From the NCBI RefSeq assembly GCF_907164965.1, contig NZ_CAJRAM010000038.1, positions 1 to 46,119 of the forward strand: a DNA stretch of 46,119 nt, read 5' to 3'. A program made the position numbers and the translations under genes. A model generated the notes under the pieces. It was not told the DNA's origin and searched no databases. It saw nothing but the letters and a program-made list of their open reading frames with translations. This document shows positions 30,429 to 40,422 of this stretch, one piece after another (within the stretch, counting starts at the first letter, position 1; each line of letters opens with the position of its first letter). The stretch comes from Coxiella endosymbiont of Ornithodoros maritimus (GTDB lineage: Bacteria; Pseudomonadota; Gammaproteobacteria; Coxiellales; Coxiellaceae).

Positions 30429-30941
30429 ATGTTCAAGATCTTACAATACCCTGATCCCCGCTTAAAAGCCGCTGCCCAACACGTTGAAAAATTTGACGAT
30501 GCCTTACAGAAAATGATTGATGAGATGTTTGAAACGCATTATACAGCGACTAATTGCGCCGCGCTAGCGGCTACTCAGTTGGACATGGAAAATCCCAAGC
30601 ACATTACAGTCATAGACTTTTCTCCCAATAGAGATCAGCCTTTGTGCTTGGTGAACGCTGAGATTATTGAACGCAGTGGGGAGCATACGGAGGAAGAAGG
30701 GTGTATGTCTGTCGGTGGGGGTACGTTTGAAAAGGTCACCCGGGCGGCGAAAATCAAAGTGCGGGCGCGGGATCGTTATGGGAAGCCGCTGGAATATGAA
30801 ACGACTGGGTTTATGGCGAAGTGCATCCAGCATGAATTGGATCATTTGAATGGTATTATTTTTCTTGATCGGTTATCGACGCTCAAGCGAGGGCGCATTG
30901 ATAAGCGGCTTTGGAAGCTGCGTAAGCAAGGAAAGGTTTAA
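30429..30941 (+). CDS. def: Peptide deformylase with an unusual motif 1
   Basis: A 170-residue metallo-enzyme that removes the N-formyl group from new proteins. Metal ligands are intact: Cys92 (EEGCMSV), His135 and His139 in HELDH, with catalytic Glu136. Motif 1, usually GxGLAAxQ, reads CAALAATQ here (43-50): both glycines are replaced. Motif 1 lines the active site, so this may be a specialised paralogue or a relaxed gene. The rest (EKVTRAAKIKVRARDRYGKP and LNGIIFLDRL) is normal. The 29 bases between tRNA-Leu and the ATG hold no clear promoter, so it may be read from the tRNA transcript. E. coli def is 169 residues; the length is normal. Confidence 0.88.
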   Translation: MFKILQYPDPRLKAAAQHVEKFDDALQKMIDEMFETHYTATNCAALAATQLDMENPKHITVIDFSPNRDQPLCLVNAEIIERSGEHTEEEGCMSVGGGTFEKVTRAAKIKVRARDRYGKPLEYETTGFMAKCIQHELDHLNGIIFLDRLSTLKRGRIDKRLWKLRKQGKV

Positions 30942-30979
30942 CAATAACTCCCTCTTTTCCTAACCCTCTCCCCGAAGGA

Positions 30980-31131
30980 CATATCATTTTCTACCAGTTA
31001 CAGCCATTTCAATTTAGGCTTCGTCATTCACGCAGGGGGAATCTAGCGCGCCTTCAGGGCGCTGCGCACGTAGTGCGCTGGGTCCCCGCCTGCGTAGGGC
31101 GACGGGTTTTACGTTTTTTTCACCTTGTAAA
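30980..31131 (+). repeat. Dispersed palindromic repeat, copy B
   Basis: CATATCATTTTCTACCAG, then ACAGCCATTTCAATTTAGGC, TTCGTCATTCACGCAGG, a GC-rich hairpin core larger than in the other copies (about 31045-31080, containing GGCGCTGCGCACGTAGTGCG), GCCTGCGTAGGGCGACGGG, and TTTTACGTTTTTTTC. It lies between def and coxB. Confidence 0.7.
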
Positions 31132-31188
31132 ATTACTCAGATATGTTTTAATGACACCGCAGAAAATACCTAATTCTGAATTCAAAAA

Positions 31189-31260
31189 TATGTCATCCCA
31201 CTAAAGGTGGGAATCTAGAAGTGAATACTTTCCGCTGACTTACTACGGGATGACGACATA
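31189..31260. repeat. Imperfect hairpin repeat upstream of truncated coxB
   Basis: TGTCATCCCA (31191-31200) and the inverted GGGATGAC (31248-31255) bound a 70-base element with an inner AAAGGTGGGAATCTAGAAG. It resembles the palindromic repeats common in Coxiella and Rickettsia. It directly precedes the coxB ribosome site. Confidence 0.55.
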
Positions 31261-31277
31261 CAGTGGAGATAGACACT

Positions 31278-31547
31278 ATGTTATCGCTGTCTCGCGGCAT
31301 ATTCGAATTACACATGATTGTTTTTTATATTTGCGTCGCTATGAGTATTCTTACCTTTGGAGCGATGATTTCTATTCTCTATAAATTTCGTAAATCCAGA
31401 GGCGCCGTTCCTACCAATTTTCATGAACGTATCAGCGTTGAAATTTTCTGGACCGTTATTCCTTTTATCATACTCGTCATTATGGTGTTTCCAGCAACCG
31501 TGATACTTTACCAAAAACATAACAACGTCACTCAGGTGCAGAAATGA
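31278..31547 (+). pseudogene. coxB: Cytochrome c oxidase subunit II, truncated after its two membrane segments
   Basis: From ATG 31278 (GGAG nine bases before) the 89-residue product contains SLSRGIFELHMIVFYICVAM (membrane segment 1), ILYKFRKSRG, and SVEIFWTVIPFIILVIMVFP (segment 2), the usual COX II start. It then stops after [17 protein letters not shown]. The periplasmic cupredoxin domain with the copper-A ligands is missing, so it cannot function as subunit II. The stop overlaps the ctaB start (ATGA). The genes that normally lie between coxB and ctaB (coxA, assembly, coxC) are absent, suggesting one large deletion. Confidence 0.85.
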
Positions 31548-32461
31548 GAACGCGAACTGAAATCATATCGACAACACAGACAAGCACAACCTGGTGGGAT
31601 TATTTTCAGCTCTGCAAACCCCGCGTTGTTTTATTAATGTTATTAACGGCCATTGTCGGGATGTGTTTAGCCAGCCCAGGCATTGTATCGTGGCGCGTTT
31701 TTTTATTTGGTAACTTAGGAATTGTGCTTGCCGCTTCTTCTGCCGCAGCGATTAATCACTTGCTCGAACATCACCTCGATAAATTAATGCGACGAACTTA
31801 TCGGCGCCCCATTGTGCAAGGGAAAATCAACCGAAAAAACGCCCTTATTTTCGCAGGCATCCTTTGTATTTTATCGATGATTATTTTAATCGGTTTTGTA
31901 AACCTACTGACCGCCTTACTCACTTTTATTACCTTGATCGGTTACGCTGGCTTTTATACGCTTTATTTAAAACATACCACTCCGCAAAATATTGTCATCG
32001 GCGGTTTAGCAGGCGCCGCACCGCCACTTTTAGGATGGGTGGCCGTAACTGGTCACATCGATCCACCCGCTTTAATTTTATTACTTATCATTTTTCTGTG
32101 GACCCCCCCCCATTTTTGGGCGCTAGCTATTCACCGGATTGATGATTACGCTAAAGTCAATATTCCCATGTTGCCAAATACGCATGGGATCACTTATACC
32201 AAAATTAATATCCTACTCTATACACTATTATTAACAGCAATTAGTTTTTTACCTTTTGTGATCATGACATCCGGATGGATTTATTTTTCAAGTGTCTGTC
32301 TATTAAATTTAGGCTTTCTTTATTGGGCCATTCGTTTGTTGACTAGCCAGCGCAAGGAAATACCTATACGGACATTCCAGTACAGTATCTGGTATTTGAT
32401 GTTTCTATTTACTGCCCTGCTTGTCGATCATTATGTGTATCTAGTGGTAACCCTTTATTAA
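31544..32461 (+). CDS. ctaB: Heme O synthase (protoheme IX farnesyltransferase)
   Basis: A 305-residue inner-membrane UbiA-family prenyltransferase with about nine hydrophobic segments. It transfers farnesyl to heme B, producing heme O for bo- or aa3-type oxidases. Motifs: [40 protein letters not shown] (the first Asp-type motif, with Glu in place of one Asp), [30 protein letters not shown] (second motif area) and [11 protein letters not shown]. Intact. Its partner coxB is broken, so a different heme-O user is likely in the cell. Also called cyoE in other bacteria; the neighbourhood here is cox-like. Confidence 0.95.
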   Translation: MRTRTEIISTTQTSTTWWDYFQLCKPRVVLLMLLTAIVGMCLASPGIVSWRVFLFGNLGIVLAASSAAAINHLLEHHLDKLMRRTYRRPIVQGKINRKNALIFAGILCILSMIILIGFVNLLTALLTFITLIGYAGFYTLYLKHTTPQNIVIGGLAGAAPPLLGWVAVTGHIDPPALILLLIIFLWTPPHFWALAIHRIDDYAKVNIPMLPNTHGITYTKINILLYTLLLTAISFLPFVIMTSGWIYFSSVCLLNLGFLYWAIRLLTSQRKEIPIRTFQYSIWYLMFLFTALLVDHYVYLVVTLY

Positions 32462-32470
32462 GGAGGAAAT

Positions 32471-32539
32471 TTGATAAAACGTTTTCTAGTTATTTTGTTG
32501 GCTTGTTTATTTCTCATTGGCTGTTCGCGAGACCATTAA
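32471..32539 (+). pseudogene. Sco1/SenC-like lipoprotein stub
   Basis: Right after ctaB, AGGAGG precedes a TTG start at 32471. The 22-residue frame is a lipoprotein signal ending LIGCSRDH, then TAA. In many relatives a Sco1/SenC copper chaperone follows ctaB, with a matching start, so this is probably its 5' end. The following bases to purA show no further homology I can read. Assignment rests on position and signal peptide only. Confidence 0.5.
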
Positions 32540-32583
32540 TGAAAATCTAAAACTTCTGAGGATACAACGAGGGCTATCGCCAA

Positions 32584-32614
32584 GTAGCCCGTATGGAGCG
32601 AAGTGGAATACGGG
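32584..32614. repeat. Short dispersed repeat GTAGCCCGTATGGAGCG..ATACGGG, copy 1
   Basis: CCCGTAT at the left and ATACGGG at the right are inverted, around GGAGCGAAGTGGA. A related copy at 37292-37325 reads CCCGTATGAAGCGCAGCGGA. The family is common in Legionellales genomes. It lies between the sco stub and the 3' end of purA. Confidence 0.6.
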
Positions 32615-32623
32615 AACCTCTAT

Positions 32624-33931
<1,308 letters not shown>

Positions 33932-33976
33932 TTACTACTCCTTCTTCACTTAAATAAAGACCTTAAATCTTGTTAG

Positions 33977-33995
33977 CCCGCGGCTTGACCGCGGG
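33977..33995. repeat. GC-rich hairpin between hflX remnant and purA
   Basis: CCCGCGG, a 5-base loop CTTGA, and CCGCGGG form a perfect 7-bp stem. No T-run follows on either strand, so it is more like the other palindromic repeats than a terminator. Confidence 0.55.
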
Positions 33996-34083
33996 AGCTT
34001 GAAGGATGTCGCGCGCGTCTTGACCTCTCTTCACGGCAAGCCACAGGTCGAGCATGATATTCAAAGAGACGTTGATAATCTTT

Positions 34084-35269
34084 TCATTGAATTTCAAGCA
34101 CCAATTGCATCTGACCTTCAGGATCAATTTTTTCGGTTTTAATGACACCCATTTTATATAACGTCGAACGCAATTTACCTTCTTTTGCTTCGAGTGTTAC
34201 GTAACAAGCCATAATAGCGTCCGCCAATAATTCGACAATTGCTTGATTCAACAAATCGATTCCTTCTCCAGTCAAGGCCGATAGCCACACACGACGGAAT
34301 TTTCCTTTTTCATCATAATCCACTCGTGGTTTTCTCGATTCAAGTAAATCAATTTTATTATAAATAAATAACTAGGGTACTTCTTCTGCGCAGATCGTTT
34401 CTAACACCTTTTGCACCTCATCAAGCATAACTAACAAATCTGGCGAATGGGCGTCGACCACATCCAACGTTGCGCGAAATGCTGCAATTAAATCATGAAG
34501 AAGGCCACAAATAAATCCCAGTGTGTCGACTAAAATAATTTTACTTGGTGTCGGCAGTTCGAGTTGGCGAAAAGTAGGGTATAGGGTTGCAAAAAGTTGG
34601 TCTGCTGTATAAACATTGGCTTCAGTGATCGCATTGAATAAAGTCAATTTCCTTTCATTCGTGTAGCCTACTAAAAAAACGGTTCGAACAGCGGATCGTT
34701 TTATGCTCGCTGACCTTGTTGACACTGAGGGACAACTTTGTCCAGCCCTTTATAATCATTTTTATGCGACCGCCAATTAAACGTCGGTCTGTTTCTAACT
34801 TAGTTTCCCTCGGCCCACGCAAACCGATCCCACCCCGTTGTCGCTCTAAGTGGCCCCACCCTCGTGCCAGCCGGGTACTGAGGTGTTTTAATTGAGCCGG
34901 TTCAACTTGTAATTTACCTTCAAAGGTATGCACACGTTGAGCAAAAATATCGAGAATTAATCCTATTCGATCTAAAACGCAGTATTGAAATAATTTTTCC
35001 AAATTACACTCTTGGGCAGGAGATAATTCGTGGTTAAATAAAACTAAATCTGCATTGAAATCATGCACCGTTTGCTGAACTCCTTCTGCCTTCCTTCTTC
35101 CCACAAAATATTTAGATTCCGGTTGATTTCTTTTTCTTTTCACTATGGTCAAAACATCACCCCCTAATGAATGCGCCAACTCTTTAAATTCGCTTAGAGA
35201 GTCAGGTTAAGTAGTGAGGAAATTGATGTACACCAAAATAATGCGTTCGCCGCCCTTCACACCGGTCAA
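34084..35269 (-). pseudogene. hflX: GTPase HflX, degenerate
   Basis: Minus-strand fragments in order: TTG 35269, GVKGGERIILVYINF, TAA, DSLSEFKELAHSLGGDVLTI, then KYFVGRRKAEGVQQTVHDFN, DLVLFNHELSPAQECNLEKL, RVHTFEGKLQVEPAQLKHLS and RGPRETKLETDRRLIGGRIK. The G-domain follows in another frame: FLVGYTNERKLTLFNAI, where normal HflX has GYTNAGKSTLFN, then ILVDTLGFI, and a third frame with WLSALTGEGIDLLNQAI. The P-loop glycine and serine are altered, so even without frameshifts GTP binding would be impaired. HflX is the ribosome-splitting stress GTPase. No hfq or hflK/hflC is present. Confidence 0.92.
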
Positions 35270-35290
35270 TGAAATAACGACGTGTTTGCC

Positions 35291-35992
35291 TCAATGATTT
35301 CTCTCTGACTCTGGCTGAAGTCGTCCCTGGTCTAATAGCAATACATGGTCCATCTTGTCAGCAAATTCACGATTATGCGTCACAATAACAAAACTAATAT
35401 TTAACGAACGATTCAATTGTAAGGTTAAATCAGCTACCCGTTCTGCTGTTTTTTGATCGAGGTTACCAGTGGGCTCGTCTGCCAAAACACAACATGGCTC
35501 AGTTACTAAAGCACGCGCTAAAGCGATGCGCTGCTTTTCTCCACCAGATAACTCAGCAACGCGATGTTTTTGGCGGTGACTTAAGCCAACCTTTTCAAGG
35601 TAGGCCGATGCTTTTTGTCTTGCCTGTTTAGGTTTGATCCCGCTACGCACTAATAAGGGTATACATACATTTTCTAATGCGTTAAATTCTGGCAACAAAT
35701 GATGGAATTGATACACAAACCCCAAATGTTGATTACGTAATAAGCCTTTTTCTCGTTCAGAGAGTTGATTGATATCGTTTCCATTCACCCATATTTTTCC
35801 ACTGGAAGGCTTATCCAACCCACCCAATAATTGTAAAAAAGTTGATTTGCCAGCACCAGAGGCGCCGATGATAGCAATACGTTCGCCGGGAGCTACGGAA
35901 AATTCAACTTCATGCAATACCGGCACACGCAATTTCGCTTCGACATAGGTTTTACTTAATTTTTCGCAATGAATGACTGGCTCACTATTCAT
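35291..35992 (-). CDS. lolD: Lipoprotein-releasing ABC transporter, ATPase
   Basis: A 233-residue ATPase of the LolCDE complex that detaches lipoproteins from the inner membrane. Walker [10 protein letters not shown] (43-51), Q-loop [16 protein letters not shown] (94-109, where the LolD-type motif with LL-E..N is characteristic), signature LSGGEKQR (148-155), Walker B CCVLADEP (167-174) and the switch His in VTH. Its start overlaps the lolC stop by 8 bases. Lipoprotein traffic is needed for RlpA and other lipoproteins in this window. Confidence 0.95.
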   Translation of the reverse strand: MNSEPVIHCEKLSKTYVEAKLRVPVLHEVEFSVAPGERIAIIGASGAGKSTFLQLLGGLDKPSSGKIWVNGNDINQLSEREKGLLRNQHLGFVYQFHHLLPEFNALENVCIPLLVRSGIKPKQARQKASAYLEKVGLSHRQKHRVAELSGGEKQRIALARALVTEPCCVLADEPTGNLDQKTAERVADLTLQLNRSLNISFVIVTHNREFADKMDHVLLLDQGRLQPESERNH

Positions 35993-37229
35993 ATCTCAAT
36001 GCCTCCGCCGGCTCGGTTCGGAAAGCGATAAACGCCGGATAAATTGTTGCAATCAAACTTAAGGCGAATGCAATAAGGGAAACATTAAGAACGTCAAACC
36101 ATTGTAAACGCGACGGTAAAAAGTTCACAAAGTAAATCGAACTCTTTAAAAACTGCACATGAAAAATTTGTTGAATACCATTGACAATCGCGGTTGCATT
36201 TAACGCCAAAATAACGCCGGCAATAACCCCCATCAGCGTCCCAATAATTCCCACAACAGCGCCTTGGATAACAAATATAGACATAATCGTACGAGGAGTA
36301 GCGCCCAACGTGCGTAAAATTGCTATATCTGCACGCTTGGCATTAACGACCATCACCAACATAGATACCAAATTAAAAATAGCCACGCCGATAATCAATA
36401 ATAAAATGACAAACATAATCGTTTTTTCCATGGTAATAGCTTTAAAAAAAGAACCAAATTGTTCTGTCCAATTTGTTACCAGAAACTCTCCGGGCAGTAG
36501 TTTTCGCAACTGCTGAGTGACCAACTGTGCCTGATAAAGATTTTTTATTTTAACATGTAGCCCACTTGTACCTTGCGAAAACAACCTAAAGCCATCTTGC
36601 ATATTGATATAAGCAATCCCGGCATCAAAGTCAAAACCGCTTTTGGTGCTGAAAATGCCACTAATAGTGAAACGGCGAAATTGAGGGAAAATCCCCAGAG
36701 GGGTTGTCGTTGTTTGCGGGGTGAATAGACTAACTTTATCGCCGATGGAAAGCCCCAATTGATCGGCCAGTTTGAGTCCGAGAATGATGTTATATCTCCC
36801 GGGATTCAAACTGCTTAACCTTCCCCCCACTAATTTCTCCTCAAGTTGGGATACTTTTCTCTCTTGCGAGGGCACCACGCCTAAGACAGTGGCTCCACTA
36901 ACGCTTCCTTCGTTACTTAGTAAAGCCATCCTCGTGACAAACGGCGCTGAGGCGACTATCTCGGGATTGGAAGCAATGGTTTTCTGTAATTCAGGCCAGG
37001 TTTTTTCGATATTTTGCCCTGTCATGACTGTTACTTGGGGCGCAAGGGCAAAGAAATGGGTGCGAATCTGATAATCAAAGCCATTCATCACCGACAAGAC
37101 CGTAATTAACACGGCCACCCCCAACGCGATCCCCAACATCGATACCAGGGAGATGAAGGAAATAAAGTGGTTGCGGCATTTTGCCCGGGTATAACGCAAA
37201 CCCACATACAGAGCTAGAGGTCTTATCAT
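35985..37229 (-). CDS. lolC: Lipoprotein-releasing system permease LolC/LolE
   Basis: A 414-residue inner-membrane protein: one N-terminal membrane segment (SFISLVSMLGIALGVAVLIT), a large periplasmic domain (about 50-260) that includes LHVKIKNLYQAQLVTQQL, and three C-terminal segments beginning VILLLIIGVAIFNLVSMLVM, then AVVGIIGTLMGVIAGVILAL and VSLIAFALSLIATIYPAFIA. This is the FtsX-type fold. Only one permease gene is visible, as in bacteria using a LolF-like homodimer or with lolE elsewhere. It faces birA with a short promoter gap. Confidence 0.93.
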   Translation of the reverse strand: MIRPLALYVGLRYTRAKCRNHFISFISLVSMLGIALGVAVLITVLSVMNGFDYQIRTHFFALAPQVTVMTGQNIEKTWPELQKTIASNPEIVASAPFVTRMALLSNEGSVSGATVLGVVPSQERKVSQLEEKLVGGRLSSLNPGRYNIILGLKLADQLGLSIGDKVSLFTPQTTTTPLGIFPQFRRFTISGIFSTKSGFDFDAGIAYINMQDGFRLFSQGTSGLHVKIKNLYQAQLVTQQLRKLLPGEFLVTNWTEQFGSFFKAITMEKTIMFVILLLIIGVAIFNLVSMLVMVVNAKRADIAILRTLGATPRTIMSIFVIQGAVVGIIGTLMGVIAGVILALNATAIVNGIQQIFHVQFLKSSIYFVNFLPSRLQWFDVLNVSLIAFALSLIATIYPAFIAFRTEPAEALRYE

Positions 37230-37291
37230 AAGGGGTCAACTATACTAAAAATACTTTATAGTGTACCATTTAGCGCTGTAGAAAAATAGAA

Positions 37292-37325
37292 GTAACCCGT
37301 ATGAAGCGCAGCGGAATAGGGGTTA
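37292..37325. repeat. Short dispersed repeat, copy 2, upstream of birA
   Basis: GTAACCCGTATGAAGCGCAG..GGAATAGGGGTTAT, related to 32584-32614. It contributes a spurious in-frame ATG at 37301 ahead of the real birA start. Confidence 0.6.
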
Positions 37326-37351
37326 TTTTACAAAGATCTAGTTTCCCAACC

Positions 37352-38326
37352 ATGAAAAATTCTCAAAATCATCTCGCTCAAATCATAGGAGTTCTCAATG
37401 ACAGGCGCTTCCATCCCGGAACCGCCATCGGCCAGGCCCTGAATATCGGCCGAACGGCGGTGTGGAAAACCGTCCAAAAACTCAAAAAATATGAGATTCC
37501 CATCACCGCCGATAAAAGCAAGGGGTATCGTTTAGAGCAGCCCTTGCTATTGCTAGACCCAAAAAAAATTAAAAATGGAGTTCAAGCAGAACCGGTTCGA
37601 ATTGATTTATTCGAGCAAATTAATTCTACCAACGAATATTTAAAAGGGGTGAACCGCCCCCCTCAACAACTAAACATTTGTTTAGCTGAAATGCAAACTC
37701 AAGGTAAAGGCCGTTTCCAACGCGCCTGGCACTCGCCTTTTGGGCAAAATATTTATTTATCCTTGAAATATCCATTCAATAAAGATGTCAGCGAGCTCGC
37801 CGCTTTAAGTCTAGTTTGCGGGTTAGCCGTTTGTAATGCCATTGAAAAAAGCTGCCCATTGACAAAACCCATTTTCGTTAAATGGCCAAATGATATAATT
37901 TGTGAGGATAAAAAATTAGCCGGTATTCTAATTGAAATTGAAGCGGAAACACATGGCTTTTGTCCAGCAATTATTGGAATTGGTCTTAATGTAGACATGG
38001 AAAAAGAACAGGATAAAATCAATCAACCCTGGACTTCCATTAAAAATTTAACTGCCACGGACCAAGACCGGAATCAGCTTTGTGCTGCATTAATTAATGA
38101 ATTGGTTAGCTGCATTTATTGTTTTGAAAATAAAGGTTTTAACGAATTTTTGCCCTCATGGAAAACCAAAGACTATCTACTTACTAGGCAAATTCAATTA
38201 AAATCCGGCCGACAAGAGCTCCAAGGCAAAAGCTTGGGAATTAACTCACAGGGTTATTTAACCGTCCAACTCTCAGATGGTTCTCAACGGATATTCTCTT
38301 CTGGTGACACGACTTTGCTAAAATAA
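37352..38326 (+). CDS. birA: Bifunctional biotin-protein ligase / biotin operon repressor
   Basis: Activates biotin as biotinyl-AMP and attaches it to carrier lysines; the DNA-binding domain represses biotin genes. 324 residues from ATG 37352; an in-frame ATG at 37301 comes from an inserted repeat. The N-terminal winged helix is present: HPGTAIGQALNIGRTAVWKT (21-40). The ligase domain has the biotinyl-AMP loop GKGRFQRAW (118-126), HSPFGQNIYLSL (127-138) and KWPNDI (177-182), with LAGILIEIE following. A C-terminal SH3-like segment (about 275-324) ends DGSQRIFSSGDTTLL. It converges with bioD and the two overlap by 43 bases at their 3' ends. Confidence 0.95.
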   Translation: MKNSQNHLAQIIGVLNDRRFHPGTAIGQALNIGRTAVWKTVQKLKKYEIPITADKSKGYRLEQPLLLLDPKKIKNGVQAEPVRIDLFEQINSTNEYLKGVNRPPQQLNICLAEMQTQGKGRFQRAWHSPFGQNIYLSLKYPFNKDVSELAALSLVCGLAVCNAIEKSCPLTKPIFVKWPNDIICEDKKLAGILIEIEAETHGFCPAIIGIGLNVDMEKEQDKINQPWTSIKNLTATDQDRNQLCAALINELVSCIYCFENKGFNEFLPSWKTKDYLLTRQIQLKSGRQELQGKSLGINSQGYLTVQLSDGSQRIFSSGDTTLLK

Positions 38327-38985
38327 TTTAACAACGGCTGAATAAAAAGTTTTCCAGTAGCAGCACCGCCATAAGGAATCACTCCTAAGCAAGGAGCTTT
38401 TATTCTCTTTTTTAATGTTTGAATATTTTCGGCCATAAAAAGGACATCCGGCTCGATGCAATTAGCGACCCAGCCGACCAAGGGTATTTTTTCCCGCAGC
38501 ATGGCCTTTACCGTTAAAAAAGCATGATTTAAGCAACCTAATTTAATGCCGATAACTAAAACGACAGGTATTTTAAGTAATTTTACTAGGTCTGATAGGA
38601 ATTCTTTTTCATTTAATGGAACAAACCATCCACCTGCCCCTTCCACAATAAACACGTCGGCGGGGAGGTTAAAAATTTGATTAATCATTCTTGCTAGATC
38701 GTTTTTTGATAAAACTTGATTATTCAATTTCGCGGCGATATGTGGCGCGACGGGGGATTCTAACGCAATCAGATTAACGTGCTCGTAAGTCGTCTTAATG
38801 GATGCAGCTTTTTGCAACGCAAGTGCATCATCATTGTAAAGCTTATTGCTGATCCTACAGCAACCTGAAGCAATAGGCTTGATCCCAAAAGTTGAAAAAC
38901 CCTTGTTATTAAATTGATGTAGCAACAAAGTACTAACGTATGTTTTTCCCACCCCTGTATCGGTTCCTGTAATAAAGAACTTCAT
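38284..38985 (-). CDS. bioD: Dethiobiotin synthetase
   Basis: A 233-residue enzyme that closes the ureido ring of dethiobiotin from 7,8-diaminopelargonate, CO2 and ATP. P-loop GTDTGVGKT (7-15), FGIKPIASG (Lys and Ser for substrate), FIVEGAGGWFVPL and WVANCI are present. The first three are diagnostic. The C-terminal SPEENIR lies in the region overlapping birA. Last gene of the bioB-F-H-C-D operon; its start overlaps bioC by 4 bases (ATGA). Confidence 0.95.
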   Translation of the reverse strand: MKFFITGTDTGVGKTYVSTLLLHQFNNKGFSTFGIKPIASGCCRISNKLYNDDALALQKAASIKTTYEHVNLIALESPVAPHIAAKLNNQVLSKNDLARMINQIFNLPADVFIVEGAGGWFVPLNEKEFLSDLVKLLKIPVVLVIGIKLGCLNHAFLTVKAMLREKIPLVGWVANCIEPDVLFMAENIQTLKKRIKAPCLGVIPYGGAATGKLFIQPLLNYFSKVVSPEENIR

Positions 38986-39728
38986 TGTATTATCTTTTTC
39001 GCAATAAAAAATCCAATGTGATAAGTGAGTGTCGTATCGGTATTATACTTTTCTATTAGCATCGGTGACAAGCCTTTGTTTCTTTTCGGGTAAAGCAAAC
39101 AGTTCGCACCAATGGATTTAATCGATCGAATAGCATCTAATAGCGATTCAAATGAATCAGTAAAAATTTTTTCATCGGTAGCAAGCAGTTCAAAACCCAC
39201 ATCCTTTAACAAGTGAACAATTGATTGCACGGTTAAAAAGGGATTTCGGCAGTCATTCCTTAATTCACAGAAGGTCCCTAGCAATGGAACTGAAAAAGCA
39301 AGCACACCAAGCGCCTTTAACTGCGAAAATAATCTAAAAAAAGTTTGTTTTAGATCCAAAGCCCATTGAAACCCCATATTACAAAAGATAAGATCTAAGG
39401 AATTGTAAAAGAACACATTAGTTTCAAAATCCGCTAATATAAACTCAACGTTAGATTCTTTTAACTTACTTTTGGCTTGCATCAAAAGCTTCTCACAAAA
39501 GTCAATTGCATAAAGATTTTGATAAGGAAAAGAATTGGCAACAGCTTTAGTACTGATACCAGTTCCGCAAGCAAAATCTGCAATAATTTTTGTTTGAATA
39601 CGCATCTCTTTCAATGGTGTCAGTAATTGCTTGCAAATTTCGCGTTGAATCGAAGCATAATCATCGTAAGTGTCAAACGCTTTATTGAACGAGCGCTGAA
39701 TACGCTTTTTTAACGAATTAATCATCAT
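38982..39728 (-). CDS. bioC: Malonyl-ACP O-methyltransferase
   Basis: Methylates malonyl-ACP so that the fatty-acid machinery can elongate it to pimeloyl-ACP methyl ester. 248 residues. N-terminal IQRSFNKAFDTYDDYASIQR is the typical BioC opening; SAM motif I is ADFACGTGIS (50-59), followed by LYAIDFCEKLL and LDLIFCNMGFQWALDLKQTF (the family's Trp-rich post-motif IV block). Complete. It overlaps bioH by 11 bases, which pairs the two enzymes at the start of pimelate synthesis, where they act. Confidence 0.93.
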   Translation of the reverse strand: MMINSLKKRIQRSFNKAFDTYDDYASIQREICKQLLTPLKEMRIQTKIIADFACGTGISTKAVANSFPYQNLYAIDFCEKLLMQAKSKLKESNVEFILADFETNVFFYNSLDLIFCNMGFQWALDLKQTFFRLFSQLKALGVLAFSVPLLGTFCELRNDCRNPFLTVQSIVHLLKDVGFELLATDEKIFTDSFESLLDAIRSIKSIGANCLLYPKRNKGLSPMLIEKYNTDTTLTYHIGFFIAKKIIQ

Positions 39729-40422
39729 TAACGAACCGCATTAGTCGATCATAAAACTCCCGGGCATGAGTCAGAAAAGGAAGATGTCCTGCTTTAGGGA
39801 GTGAATGAATTTTAGATTGTTTATTTAAACTGGCAAGCGCTTTTGAATCCACTTTATAAATTGCATCCTTTTCTCCGAATAGATGAAATAAAGGAATTTT
39901 AAGACGGCTATATTCTTCACGAAGATCTGTTTCAAATAAAATTGAAAGATAATTTCTCAAATAATTTTTATCTCTTTTAAAATCAACGGCATTTTTGATT
40001 AATTGATTTTTAAAAGCTGAGTCTTTATTTGGATAATTAACCAAAAATAAAAAATAATCAAACAAATTATTAAAATTTTCTTTAGCTAAAATAAGAAATT
40101 GCTCGGCGTCCTTTTTATTAATTCCAGGCCAATTAGCGTCAGCGACAAGGCGTGGTGAACTTGAAATTAAAGCAAGTTTTTTGACTTTTCCGGGAAATTG
40201 GGAAGCTAATTTAATTCCGATTAATCCACCCAATGACCACCCTAAAATAATTGATTTATCGAGAATTTGAGACAATAAACAATTTACCACAGATTCAAGC
40301 GTCAATTCTGTCAACCAGGGTAAATCAATTAAAGTAATTTTTCTTTCAAGGTATGGATTTTCTTTTAACAAAGAAGCATGAACCCCCCAGCCAGAAACAA
40401 AAACAATCGGTTCCCTTAACAT
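39718..40422 (-). CDS. bioH: Pimeloyl-ACP methyl ester carboxylesterase
   Basis: An alpha/beta hydrolase of 234 residues that removes the methyl group added by BioC. Nucleophile elbow GWSLGG with Ser63 (61-66), oxyanion-type FVSGWGVHA near the N-terminus, acid LFGEKDAIYKVD and catalytic His in KAGHLPFLTH. It is shorter than E. coli BioH (256 residues), mainly in the cap region, but all three catalytic residues are present. Being coupled to bioC supports the substrate; other esterases (BioG, BioK) fill this role elsewhere and cannot be excluded by sequence alone. Confidence 0.9.
   Translation of the reverse strand: MLREPIVFVSGWGVHASLLKENPYLERKITLIDLPWLTELTLESVVNCLLSQILDKSIILGWSLGGLIGIKLASQFPGKVKKLALISSSPRLVADANWPGINKKDAEQFLILAKENFNNLFDYFLFLVNYPNKDSAFKNQLIKNAVDFKRDKNYLRNYLSILFETDLREEYSRLKIPLFHLFGEKDAIYKVDSKALASLNKQSKIHSLPKAGHLPFLTHAREFYDRLMRFVNDD

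Noticed and set aside
33963-34148. 61-codon minus-strand frame downstream of hflX.
   Set aside because: It spans the tail of the hflX pseudogene and a palindromic repeat; the sequence has no coding signal of its own.
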